A stretch of DNA of 64,000 nucleotides, from positions 682,001 through 746,000 of the forward strand of contig CP011489.1 of assembly GCA_001023575.1 (NCBI GenBank), given 5' to 3'. Made by a program: the position numbers and the translations under genes. The notes under the pieces were generated by a model. It did not search any database. It was not told the DNA's origin and saw nothing but the letters and a program-made list of their open reading frames with translations. This DNA is from Actinobacteria bacterium IMCC26256. GTDB taxonomy: Bacteria; Actinomycetota; Acidimicrobiia; IMCC26256. This document shows positions 26,019-33,965 of this stretch, one piece after another; the stretch's first letter is position 1, and each line of letters begins with the position of its first letter.

Positions 26019-26471
26019 ATGCCTCCGGCAAAGAAGACCACTCGCAAGGCAGCAGCAAAGAAGGCCCCAGCAAAGCGGAAGGCCGCTAAGAAGGCCCCCG
26101 CGAAGCGCAAGGCAGCAGCAAAGAAGGCCCCAGCAAAGCGTAAAGCCGCTAAGAAGGCTCCCGCGAAGCGCAAGGCAGCAGCAAAGAAGGCCCCAGCAAA
26201 GCGTAAAGCCGCTAAGAAGGCTCCCGCGAAGCGCAAGGCTGCTAAGAAGGCTGCAAAGAAGGCCCCAGCAAAGCGTAAAGCCGCTAAGAAGGCTCCCGCG
26301 AAGCGCAAGGCTGCTAAGAAGGCCCCTGCAAAGCGTAAAGCTGCGAAGAAGGCCGCTAAGAAGGCTCCTGCTAAGCGCAAAGCCGCTAAGAAGGCTCCTG
26401 CAAAGCGCAAAGCCGCCAAGAAGGCTCCTGCAAAGCGTAAAGCTGCCAAGAAGGCAACTCGACGTAAGTAG
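26019..26471 (+). CDS. Lys/Ala/Pro-rich histone-like protein
   Basis: 150 residues built almost entirely of near-repeats of APAKRKAAKK (10 residues) with an 11-residue variant APAKRKAAAKK and short AAKK insertions. It resembles the basic tail of mycobacterial HupB or eukaryotic H1 tails and should bind DNA through charge, probably disordered. The start is ATG 26019, with AAAGG 8 bases upstream; an in-frame GTG at 26010 overlaps that site. Placement right after HU suggests the two act together and may be cotranscribed. A strong terminator follows at 26493. Confidence 0.85.
   Translation: MPPAKKTTRKAAAKKAPAKRKAAKKAPAKRKAAAKKAPAKRKAAKKAPAKRKAAAKKAPAKRKAAKKAPAKRKAAKKAAKKAPAKRKAAKKAPAKRKAAKKAPAKRKAAKKAAKKAPAKRKAAKKAPAKRKAAKKAPAKRKAAKKATRRK
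26045..26450 (+). repeat. In-frame 30/33-base tandem repeats inside the histone-like gene
   Basis: The unit AAGGCNCCNGCNAAGCGNAA with its flanks recurs about a dozen times, with some copies identical over more than 60 bases (for example the stretches from about 26107 and 26173). Units are multiples of three, so changes in copy number keep the reading frame. Confidence 0.85.
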
Positions 26472-26492
26472 CCATTTGGCTGGTAAAGGATT

Positions 26493-26523
26493 CGGACGGG
26501 GAGGCCGGGAGGCCTCCCCGTTC
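26493..26523 (+). terminator. Strong hairpin after the HU and histone-like genes
   Basis: CGGGGAGGCC (26497-26506) pairs perfectly with GGCCTCCCCG (26511-26520) around loop GGGA, with extra pairs at the base. Only two T follow, so it may act as a terminator, a 3' stabilising hairpin, or both. Confidence 0.6.
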
Positions 26524-26618
26524 CGCGTCCAAACCCGTTCTCAATTTCTCCGTGTGAGTAGCTAGCCCAAAGATTTATGCGCTTTGGGTGTTATGCGCGC
26601 AGCGGGAACGCGACCGCT

Positions 26619-27347
26619 CTAGGTCTCTGTGATTAGGTGGAACGCCTCATAGAGTCGATCAGCCAGCTCCGGGTTGGCATGCTCGCGTTTCGCGTTGGCC
26701 CGAACTTGAGAGATAAAGGCGCTCCTCTGAGACGCCTCCTCAGATGCGCCCGGGACAATCCCCATGGTTGAGTGCCACTGACTCTTGTGCTCAAGTAGTG
26801 CATCAACTTTTCTTCCAAGATGATCCTCGGCCGGCTCCCAGTGATTTGGCGAGTCAGCCTCAAAGAGGAGCAGAGCATCGGGGCGATGGTGGGTTCCAGC
26901 GTTCGGAAAGAAGTGCGGGTCACGCGCCGCTACTAACCCATCAACCGTGAGCCAACCTGCATGTCGATGATCTGGGTGGAGCCGATAACGCCTCCACGGG
27001 TCATGCCCAAGAAGGACCTGGGGCCGCGTGGAGCGAATAACTCTGCAGACCGCTTCGCGCTCGGGCATTCCACTCTGAAGTTCCCCATCTGGATAGCCGA
27101 GGAGTGTGAGGGATTTGGCGCCGAGCTGGTCTGCGGCGGCTTTGGCCTCTTCTTCCCTTGTTGCTACTAGGGCCTCAAGGTTCGCCGCTCCGTCCCATGA
27201 TCCTTTTGATCCATCGGTCAGCACAAGAAGGTGCACCTCGCAGCCGTTCTCGGCCCAGCGTGCAAGGGTGGCGCCTGCGCCAAACTCGATGTCGTCTGGA
27301 TGAGATCCAATAGCGAGTGCGCTGCTTGGAGTATCGAGTTGCTTCAC
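26619..27347 (-). CDS. LmbE/PIG-L family deacetylase
   Basis: 242 residues. The zinc-binding motif of the family is visible as GSHPDDIEFGAGATLARW (about 13-30), with the third ligand region in LHPDHRHAGW (about 123-132). The family removes N-acetyl groups from sugars or sugar conjugates, for example in mycothiol, bacillithiol and GPI-like lipids. It differs from the clear Mca at 56397 and lacks a recognisable MshB signature, so the substrate is open. Its start overlaps the cofC stop by 4 bases, implying coupled translation. Confidence 0.85.
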   Translation of the reverse strand: MKQLDTPSSALAIGSHPDDIEFGAGATLARWAENGCEVHLLVLTDGSKGSWDGAANLEALVATREEEAKAAADQLGAKSLTLLGYPDGELQSGMPEREAVCRVIRSTRPQVLLGHDPWRRYRLHPDHRHAGWLTVDGLVAARDPHFFPNAGTHHRPDALLLFEADSPNHWEPAEDHLGRKVDALLEHKSQWHSTMGIVPGASEEASQRSAFISQVRANAKREHANPELADRLYEAFHLITET

Positions 27348-28009
27348 AGAGCCTGCTCCGATTTCTCTCGATCAATTTGGTAAGAACCAAGAGGGACCAA
27401 TGCTGAGAGATCTTCGGGCAGGTCAATGTCGTAAGAGAGTTCAGGAATGCTTAGTACCTTGATCTGGAGTCCAGATTTGCGCGCCTCCTCCAGATGTAGT
27501 TCGAATGACCCCGGTCCATAGGCGAAATTAAACGCAGCATCCACCGGAATGCCTATGACAGGTGTGCCGTCATTTCGATGGCACGCAACTGCCACGCAGA
27601 GGTTGGGGTGTTCATCGCGAATAGTGAATCTTGCTACCTGCTCAAACGCATCTTTGGTGGCGCCTGGAAGGTCAGCATGGGCAATAATCACACGCTCTAA
27701 TCCCTGCGATATGCACCACTCGCGTCCGGCCTCCGCTGATGCATTTAGTGAACCTGGGTCATCTATCCACGGGTGGCGGATCTGCTCACACCATTCGATG
27801 ACCTCTGGAGCGCTCGTAACTACGACAGATGCAAAATTCGATACAGCCTCGACGACTCGTCCTGCGAGGTCACGCCCTAAATCTGCTCGCTGCTTGGGGC
27901 TGAGTACAGAGGAGAGTCGGGCCATTCCATCTGTAAATGCGCGAATAGGGATGACGATTCCTGTTGGGGTTGAAGGCAATAACTCTGCGTCGGGCGTCAC
28001 GGGGTGCAT
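27344..28009 (-). CDS. cofC: 2-phospho-L-lactate guanylyltransferase (coenzyme F420 synthesis)
   Basis: 221 residues, nucleotidyltransferase fold. IVIPIRAFTDGMARLSSVLSP matches the CofC/FbiD N-terminus (usual form: VPVK.....KSRL...L); the usual Lys is replaced here by IRAF...ARL. Later ERVIIAHADLPGAT is the metal-binding acidic loop. The C-terminal LELHLEEARKSGLQIKVL and SYDIDLPEDL segments are typical. The enzyme activates phospholactate or phosphoenolpyruvate with GTP for F420. It overlaps the LmbE-like gene by 4 bases, and its start lies just 10 bases from the divergent plsC start. Confidence 0.82.
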   Translation of the reverse strand: MHPVTPDAELLPSTPTGIVIPIRAFTDGMARLSSVLSPKQRADLGRDLAGRVVEAVSNFASVVVTSAPEVIEWCEQIRHPWIDDPGSLNASAEAGREWCISQGLERVIIAHADLPGATKDAFEQVARFTIRDEHPNLCVAVACHRNDGTPVIGIPVDAAFNFAYGPGSFELHLEEARKSGLQIKVLSIPELSYDIDLPEDLSALVPLGSYQIDREKSEQAL

Positions 28010-28019
28010 GGGGTTCCGT

Positions 28020-28739
28020 ATGCTACAGATTGTGGAGATTGCTTACCCCGTTGTGCTCGCTGGAGTGCGCCCCGTGCTCAGATTTGGAGTGCGCTGGAGC
28101 ATTGAGGGGCTAGGGCATATTCCGCAGTCGGGAGGGGTGATTCTGGCCTCTAACCACATCTCGTACCTCGATCCGCTTGTCCTCGCAGTAATCGCCGACA
28201 AACAAAAGCGGCGGGTTCGCTACCTAGCTAAAGAAGAACTATTCGCCAAACCTGTGCTCGGTACCTTTCTGCGCTCTGCTGGACAGATACCCGTAGCACG
28301 CGGATCGGTCGATGCCGCCGACGCATTGGATGGAGCAGTTAAGGCGGTCGAATCTGGGGAGTGTGTAGTTGTATTCCCTGAGGGAACAATCTCGCTTGAT
28401 CTAGAGCCCATGCAGGGTCGCACTGGTACTGCGCGGCTTGCAGCAATCTCTGGTGTTGATGTTGTTCCGGTCGGGGTGTGGGGTGACCATCGGATTCTCT
28501 TCAAGGGTCGACCCGCCCGCTGGCGAACCGGAATAGCAGTAAGTGTTGTTATAGGAAACCCGTTAAATATTCCTCCAGATGAAGATCTTCATGCTGCGAC
28601 TGATCGCGTAATGACCGCAATATGTGAGTGTGTTTCACGCGCTCGCACTATCTACCCGCAGCGCGCTACCGAGGGTGACGAGTGGTGGGAGCGTTCGCCA
28701 GACTCCGCGATATTACGCCCAAGCGGAGGGGGAGCATGA
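28020..28739 (+). CDS. plsC: 1-acyl-sn-glycerol-3-phosphate acyltransferase
   Basis: 239 residues from ATG 28020. Transfers an acyl group to lysophosphatidic acid at the membrane. Motif I is ASNHISYLDPLVL (NHxxxxD, catalytic His and Asp), and motif III is VVFPEGTISLD. An N-terminal hydrophobic stretch (EIAYPVVLAGVRPVL) may contact the membrane. The frame is open far upstream inside cofC, but those codons are antisense to a real gene. ATG 28008 is a second candidate. The stop overlaps the gpsA start (ATGA), forming a phospholipid operon. Confidence 0.9.
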   Translation: MLQIVEIAYPVVLAGVRPVLRFGVRWSIEGLGHIPQSGGVILASNHISYLDPLVLAVIADKQKRRVRYLAKEELFAKPVLGTFLRSAGQIPVARGSVDAADALDGAVKAVESGECVVVFPEGTISLDLEPMQGRTGTARLAAISGVDVVPVGVWGDHRILFKGRPARWRTGIAVSVVIGNPLNIPPDEDLHAATDRVMTAICECVSRARTIYPQRATEGDEWWERSPDSAILRPSGGGA

Positions 28740-29788
28740 AGGTTGCAGTAATTGGTGCGGGCTCATGGGGGACTGCTGTAGCCGCTCTTGCTGCACAGAA
28801 TGTAGAGACGACACTCTGGGCGCGTAGCGAAGAGCTCAGCGCAGCGATGACTCGAGACTCTCGGAATAATTCCTACTTGCCGGGGATTGATCTCCCAGAG
28901 ATGACTTATACCGCTGACCTCGAAGAGGCCTGCAATGCTGCAGATATTGTTGCAATCGGCGTTCCTTCGCATGGATTTAGGGCGGTACTTGAGTCCGCCG
29001 CCAGGTCAATTGATAGTGGGGCCACAGTCATCAGTCTCGTTAAGGGTGTGGAGCAGGGGACGCTGCTGCGGATGACACAGATTGCGCATGAGGTGCTATC
29101 TACCAGCGACCACAGTCATGATCACAGGCACGACCGCAGTCATGACCGCAGTCATGACCTGACTGCAATTGGAGTATTGACCGGCCCGAACTTGGCACGC
29201 GAGGTTGCAGAGGGTCAGCCGGCGGCCTCTGTTGTGGCGATCCCTGATGGCGGGCGAGCGGAGCAAGTGCAGGCTGCATTTATGAGCCCGACATTTAGGG
29301 TCTATACAAATCCAGATGTCGTGGGGTGCGAGATTGCGGGTGCGCTAAAGAATGTGATGGCCATAGCCGCTGGAGTTGCGCATGGGCTCGGGTATGGAGA
29401 CAACACAATCGCCGCGCTGATTACACGAGGCCTCGCGGAGTTGGCGCGCCTCGGGATAGCTCTAGGTGGGAGTCCACTTACCTTCTCGGGGCTTGCAGGT
29501 ATGGGTGATCTTGTGGCGACATGCATTAGCGACAAGAGCCGTAATCGCACGGTGGGTGTTGAGCTGGGTCGCGGCCGTAGCCTTGAGGATGTGGTCAACG
29601 AGATGCATATGGTTGCTGAGGGAGTGAAGACAACGCGCGCGGTGCTTGATCTCGCCGCTCTTCACTCTCTTGAGATGCCTATCGCCGAGCAGGTTGGTGC
29701 CGTTCTGTATGACGGTAGGCGCCCAGACGAGATAGTGCCCACACTGATGATGCGCGGAGCTACCTCCGAGATGCATGGTCTTGGGTGA
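28736..29788 (+). CDS. gpsA: Glycerol-3-phosphate dehydrogenase [NAD(P)+]
   Basis: 350 residues. Makes sn-glycerol 3-phosphate from dihydroxyacetone phosphate for phospholipids. NAD(P) motif VIGAGSWGTAVA at the N-terminus, then SLVKGVEQGTLLRM and TGPNLAREVAEGQPAA; the catalytic Lys is in GALKNVMAIAAG and the substrate loop is LAGMGDLVATC. Odd feature: residues about 122-142 hold an inserted stretch of His, Asp, Arg and Ser (SDHSHDHRHDRSHDRSHDL) between the usual HEVL and IGVLTGPN, encoded by short DNA repeats. It starts inside plsC (4-base overlap) and ends within a 15-base repeat tract. Confidence 0.93.
   Translation: MKVAVIGAGSWGTAVAALAAQNVETTLWARSEELSAAMTRDSRNNSYLPGIDLPEMTYTADLEEACNAADIVAIGVPSHGFRAVLESAARSIDSGATVISLVKGVEQGTLLRMTQIAHEVLSTSDHSHDHRHDRSHDRSHDLTAIGVLTGPNLAREVAEGQPAASVVAIPDGGRAEQVQAAFMSPTFRVYTNPDVVGCEIAGALKNVMAIAAGVAHGLGYGDNTIAALITRGLAELARLGIALGGSPLTFSGLAGMGDLVATCISDKSRNRTVGVELGRGRSLEDVVNEMHMVAEGVKTTRAVLDLAALHSLEMPIAEQVGAVLYDGRRPDEIVPTLMMRGATSEMHGLG
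29110..29160 (+). repeat. Short CATGAC-type repeats encoding a His/Asp insertion in GpsA
   Basis: The unit GACCGCAGTCAT and its variants recur about four times in frame, giving the SHDHRHDRSHDRSHD stretch. The surrounding gene shows no such repetition. Confidence 0.75.
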
Positions 29789-31118
29789 GCGGGTCTTGGG
29801 TGAGCGGGTCTTGGGTGAGCGGGTCTTGGGTGAGCGGGTCTTGGTGAGTAAGCAGACCGAGAATATTGAGGAATCTCGCCGAACCCTTGTAGGGACTGTT
29901 GGCTCCTCGGCTCGAGCTGAGGTAGATGAACGCGGAGCGATTTCTCCAATTGATAATGCGTGGAGCCTTGGTTGGTGGATCGGTGGCGACGACCGCTGGC
30001 ACGTACCCGCCCGCGAATCCTCTGTCCGCCAGAGTGCGGTTGAGTCAGCGCCGGTTCTCGAGACATTGGTGCATGTCCCCAATGGCAACATCATTCAGCG
30101 CGTCTATGGAGTCTCTGGCCCCGCTGGATTGATCGTGGTCGATATTCAGAACCGTTCGCCAGGCGCTGCAGTAATTGCTTTCACCATAAACGGGAGTGGT
30201 GCACGGCCGGTGCGTTCAGTCTCTCTTGATGGAGACACTTTCGTGATTAACGGGACCCCCGCATTGGTCCTTCCGTTTGCCCCATCCCGCTGGTTTGTCT
30301 CGAAGGCGGGGGAGCAGCCAGCGATAGATGCGGTAGTAGAGGGGCTTGCTAAGACCGGGCCGTTTCCGAGTAGTGAAGACTCCAAGGGTCTAGAGGTAGT
30401 AATCATGTATCCCCTCGCTCACACAGCGAGGATGCGTATCGCGCTTGCTTTGGGCGACGAATGGCCCGATGCGGTAGCGCTAGCGGACTTGCCCAGCGCA
30501 GACGACGCTGCTCGAGGTTGGCTTGCGCTACTCGACCGCGCTACACGTGTAGTGCTCCCGGACCAACGCCTAATGGATCGCGTGATGCTCTCGCGTTCTC
30601 AAGTTCTATTGAATGCAGACGGCGGCCCTGTTGAGGTAGCGGCCCTTGAGGACTGGGGTTTTGATTCCGAGGCTGAGTACGCGTGGCACGGATTAAAACT
30701 TAGGGATAGACGCAAGGCTCGCCGACGACCTGCAGGTGCAGGGGTTGTCGCAAACATCGAGACTCCGGATGGAGCGCTCTTGGTTGTGCCGTCATGGCCG
30801 AGTGCGCCTTCAGAGTTCTTGGTTGCACTGCGCCAAGGTCTTGTATGCGATACCGATGACGGAGTAGCGCTATTAAGTGTCTTCCCCTCTGAGTGGTATG
30901 GGCAACCCGTTGAGGTACACGCAGCCCCAACCCGTCACGGTCTTGTCTCTTTTGCACTGCGTTGGCACGGCTCGCGCCCTGCTCTGCTTTGGGAGGTGAC
31001 CGATGCGGCGGAGGGATTGGTTGTAACCGCACCTGGTCTTGACTCGCAGTGGTCAAGTAGAGAATTAAGTGGTGATGCTCTGCTCTCGGAGCCGGTTAAT
31101 CCGCCAATCTCACAGTAA
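29775..31118 (+). CDS. Unknown 447-residue protein downstream of gpsA
   Basis: No family recognised. From ATG 29775 the first 23 residues are repeats of VLGER encoded by the 15-base tract; GTG 29844 (start VSKQTENIEE) avoids this and may be the true start, giving 424 residues. The first half is beta-rich and reads like a sandwich domain (WSLGWWIGGDDRWHVPARES, VLETLVHVPNGNIIQRVYGV, GLIVVDIQNRSPGAAVIAFTI). A helical segment follows (AARGWLALLDRATRV, LMDRVMLSRSQVLL), and then a second strand-rich part. No signal peptide or membrane helix. The last 23 bases overlap the convergent alpha-mannosidase, whose sugar-related role hints at, but does not prove, a carbohydrate link. Confidence 0.75.
   Translation: MVLGERVLGERVLGERVLGERVLVSKQTENIEESRRTLVGTVGSSARAEVDERGAISPIDNAWSLGWWIGGDDRWHVPARESSVRQSAVESAPVLETLVHVPNGNIIQRVYGVSGPAGLIVVDIQNRSPGAAVIAFTINGSGARPVRSVSLDGDTFVINGTPALVLPFAPSRWFVSKAGEQPAIDAVVEGLAKTGPFPSSEDSKGLEVVIMYPLAHTARMRIALALGDEWPDAVALADLPSADDAARGWLALLDRATRVVLPDQRLMDRVMLSRSQVLLNADGGPVEVAALEDWGFDSEAEYAWHGLKLRDRRKARRRPAGAGVVANIETPDGALLVVPSWPSAPSEFLVALRQGLVCDTDDGVALLSVFPSEWYGQPVEVHAAPTRHGLVSFALRWHGSRPALLWEVTDAAEGLVVTAPGLDSQWSSRELSGDALLSEPVNPPISQ
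29777..29844 (+). repeat. 15-base tandem repeat across the gpsA stop and the next gene start
   Basis: Four perfect copies of GGTCTTGGGTGAGCG (29777-29791, 29792-29806, 29807-29821, 29822-29836) plus a partial fifth. The gpsA stop TGA lies inside copy 1. In the downstream frame each copy reads VLGER. The unit is a multiple of three, so copy number can vary without shifting that frame. Confidence 0.9.
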
Positions 31119-33885
31119 CAATCTCGTTTGGCCGGAGTGCGAGTGTGCCGGTAAATGGAGCAAGCGCCTCCCCGACTAGATCTATGACCTCGCCGCTTGC
31201 CGGCCTCTCCCTTACTGATACCTCTAGTAGGGCCTGGGTTTTGAGTGGGTTAAAGGCTCGAAGTATTAAGGCTCCAGCCTCTCGTCTAAGGGTTGATACG
31301 ACTGCACCTCTAACTTGCAGAGCGCTTCCTATTGCCTCGCGGTCTGCTGATGCCGAGCCAGTTGCACTTGTGGTCTCGAGAGGAATTAGGAATCGGTCCG
31401 CAATGCTGTTCATCTCTGCATTCACCCAATCTCCAGAGTGCGGCACTACGCAGTAACGCATTTGAACTCGCTTCTGAACTTGTGCTCCCTCGACAGGTAG
31501 AAGCGGCCCTGCTGGATTTGGCCGGAGTTTCATCTCTGAACGGGATAGGTAGCCAACCGAGCGTAGAAGCGTGAGTGCCAACTCGGTACCTTCGTTTACA
31601 ACCTCGTACTCAAGTAGTCCATCGTGTACAAGCCCGAGGCCTTGTGCGCCGTCTGAGCAATCAACGAATCTGCGAGAGACCCATGTTGGGAGCGCATACT
31701 CATGTGGTCCACCCTCAGTCTCGAGGCCGCGCTCAACTACTGCAAATGCACAGTCGGCACTCGATCCGCTTACTTGTTTAGGCAAAGGGAAGTGGGCCCG
31801 TACTCTGTGGTCTCTCGCGCGGTTCTCGATGTCATGAGTTACTCGTAAGAATCTCTCACCAACGCGTAGTTCGAGGGTTGTAATTACCGTGTGCTGCGCG
31901 AGAGAAGTAGAGCGCTTGCTGCAAGATCGCTCATCACCAATTGCATGCGTGGGCCATAGGTAATCAGCCTCGATGATGCAGCGTGCGAAGACCGGACCCG
32001 TCTCAACAACGCTCACACGAACCGCTATGGGGGAATCGATTACCTGATCAATTCCAGGCGGTGAGTAGTTATACGTATCCCCGCCGTCTCCGCCCTCGAC
32101 GATGCGCCCAAGTCCGGCGATGACAATGCTCTCTTCACCGGCTGCGCCAACCGTGGTGATTGTGTAAGTCGCATCGCTCGGATCAATCAGTAAAGAGATG
32201 TGTTCGTTATGAATGGATATATCTGAACCCCCAAGCACCGTTGAAGGGCCAGAGCCCTCGACTGCTTCAAATGTCCGCCACCCAAAACCTGGAATATCCA
32301 CAGCGTTGAATGCCACTACTTGGGCCGGGGCTCGAAGCACACGTAGGTGAAAGGTCTTGTACGTTCTCGAGAGAGCAAAGACTTGATCGCGCAGATCCTC
32401 GAGGTCGAGACCCTTCCCCATCGCTGAGGCAGCAAATGCTCGTACATCCACGCTGTCGTCCGCGAGGACCTCAATCTCAAAACTCTCGATCAAAGTGCCG
32501 GCGAACTCCGGTCCGCGGACCATCTCAAGCGAGTTAGGAATCTGTTCAGATGTAACAGTTGTACTGAATACTTCGCCACCGAGAACGTGCAACTGCTGTG
32601 TGGGGCAACTCTGCGAACTCTCGATACTTCTTAAGTGCATTGGCGTATCGCCTGAGACTAGGCAGATAACCACACCGTCACGTCGAGTTGCGGTGGCATT
32701 TGCAACAATCACCGCACCGCTGGGGGCTGATACGCGATTCGCAAGCGAGTCGAGCGCCTCTCTGCTTAGGCCCTCTCCGATGTGGAGTGCCTCGCGATAG
32801 CGAACCATGACTGCATCCACTACGTCATCAGCGCTACATGCACAAGAAGAATCGTGAGCGCTATTTAGGATCAGGAGCCGCCAGGCAATATCCATCTCAG
32901 CGGTTGCATACTTGGCAACAGGGAGGTGAATGGCTTGAAGTGGTTCGGCACGGCGTTCGATAATTCGCTCTGCAGCCGCGCAGGCCTGATGGATGTCGAC
33001 TCGATTTGATGCAACCCCCATGAGCACATTCGCGCGCGCTCCGGATCGCATCTCCCCTCGCCATGTGGGCAGGTTCTCGCTTGTCTGCTCAGCTAGATAC
33101 GCGGCTAGGGAATTAACCTCGAACCGGTACTCACTCTGCTCAGCGTTTGCTGCGGCCACCACAGCGCCTAGCCAAGGCTGTGGTACCTGGTGATCGGTGC
33201 CATTCATGAAGAGAATGCCGCCGCCGGGGTAGCGAGCATCACCGAGTTCGTTTGCGTAGTTGTGTGCTCGTTGCACAAGAGTTGCTGGATTAGATGGCAG
33301 GTCGCGCCCGTTTGAGTATGAGCCAACTAAGAACTCGGCACGAACGCGCGATCCATCTAGCGCCTCCCACCAGAAAGCAGTCTTCTGAATAGCGCTTGGC
33401 ACACCTCTCCAGACAACTGCTTGATCCAAGCCGGCGAGTCGAAGAATCTGAGGCATCTGCGCGACATGGCCGAACATATCGGGTAGGTATCCAACCTTCA
33501 TCGCACCACCAAAATCCTCAGCGCGTGCGATGCCCATTTGCAGGTTGCGAATGATCGTCTCGCCGGAGACCATGTATTCATCCATCAGAATCGCCCACGG
33601 CCCGATCCCTAAGCGTCCACTCTTGCCTAGTCGGGTGAGAATCTCGGATGCCTCGGGGCGAACCTCTAGGTAGTCGTCAATGACAGCGGTCTGCCCATCG
33701 AGGAGAAAGTGCTCATAACTTGGGTCTGCCTCGAGGCGTGGAAGGAACTCATCTAATAGCCGAACAAGGCGATGGCGAAAATCCTGAAACGGTGCATACC
33801 ACTCCCGGTCCCAGTGGGTATGGGGGAGGATCGTTACCTTGATCGGTGAGTCGTTCGCGCTTTGACTAGGTGAGGTGGCAGTCAT
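31096..33885 (-). CDS. Alpha-mannosidase, glycoside hydrolase family 38
   Basis: 929 residues. The N-terminal GH38 catalytic domain has zinc-ligand motif LPHTHWDREWYAPF (about 19-32), and the nucleophile Asp lies in VGYLPDMFGHVAQMPQIL (about 151-168). A three-helix middle domain follows (AHDSSCACSADDVVDAV region), then a long C-terminal beta-sandwich region. No signal peptide, so it is cytoplasmic. It probably removes alpha-mannosyl residues, for example when recycling mannosylated glycans; mannosylglycerate hydrolysis is another GH38 activity. The 3' end overlaps the convergent unknown gene by 23 bases. Confidence 0.92.
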   Translation of the reverse strand: MTATSPSQSANDSPIKVTILPHTHWDREWYAPFQDFRHRLVRLLDEFLPRLEADPSYEHFLLDGQTAVIDDYLEVRPEASEILTRLGKSGRLGIGPWAILMDEYMVSGETIIRNLQMGIARAEDFGGAMKVGYLPDMFGHVAQMPQILRLAGLDQAVVWRGVPSAIQKTAFWWEALDGSRVRAEFLVGSYSNGRDLPSNPATLVQRAHNYANELGDARYPGGGILFMNGTDHQVPQPWLGAVVAAANAEQSEYRFEVNSLAAYLAEQTSENLPTWRGEMRSGARANVLMGVASNRVDIHQACAAAERIIERRAEPLQAIHLPVAKYATAEMDIAWRLLILNSAHDSSCACSADDVVDAVMVRYREALHIGEGLSREALDSLANRVSAPSGAVIVANATATRRDGVVICLVSGDTPMHLRSIESSQSCPTQQLHVLGGEVFSTTVTSEQIPNSLEMVRGPEFAGTLIESFEIEVLADDSVDVRAFAASAMGKGLDLEDLRDQVFALSRTYKTFHLRVLRAPAQVVAFNAVDIPGFGWRTFEAVEGSGPSTVLGGSDISIHNEHISLLIDPSDATYTITTVGAAGEESIVIAGLGRIVEGGDGGDTYNYSPPGIDQVIDSPIAVRVSVVETGPVFARCIIEADYLWPTHAIGDERSCSKRSTSLAQHTVITTLELRVGERFLRVTHDIENRARDHRVRAHFPLPKQVSGSSADCAFAVVERGLETEGGPHEYALPTWVSRRFVDCSDGAQGLGLVHDGLLEYEVVNEGTELALTLLRSVGYLSRSEMKLRPNPAGPLLPVEGAQVQKRVQMRYCVVPHSGDWVNAEMNSIADRFLIPLETTSATGSASADREAIGSALQVRGAVVSTLRREAGALILRAFNPLKTQALLEVSVRERPASGEVIDLVGEALAPFTGTLALRPNEIVTVRLAD

Positions 33886-33965
33886 ACCGGTGAGATTAGA
33901 GGAAAGGCCATGACTTTCCTGCTAATTGCTTCAGAAGTGACCCATGCTCAACTAAGACTCGGCAG

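Noticed and set aside
25925-26449. Long leftward frame rich in Ala-Leu-Arg-Phe-Ala-Gly repeats
   Set aside because: It is the antisense shadow of the Lys/Ala-rich repeat gene; repeat DNA keeps all frames open. The + strand frame has a start signal, HU neighbour and terminator.
26045-26450. Direct repeats considered as CRISPR or a phage attachment region
   Set aside because: They are contiguous in-frame codon repeats with no spacers, integrase or tRNA target nearby.
27549-28019. N-terminal extension of the plsC frame across cofC
   Set aside because: The codons are antisense to cofC and the residues do not resemble acyltransferases; ATG 28020 gives a normal-length PlsC.
29462-30094. Leftward frame with repeated KTRSP units
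   Set aside because: Antisense reading of the 15-base repeat tract and of gpsA; no start signal and gpsA is certain.
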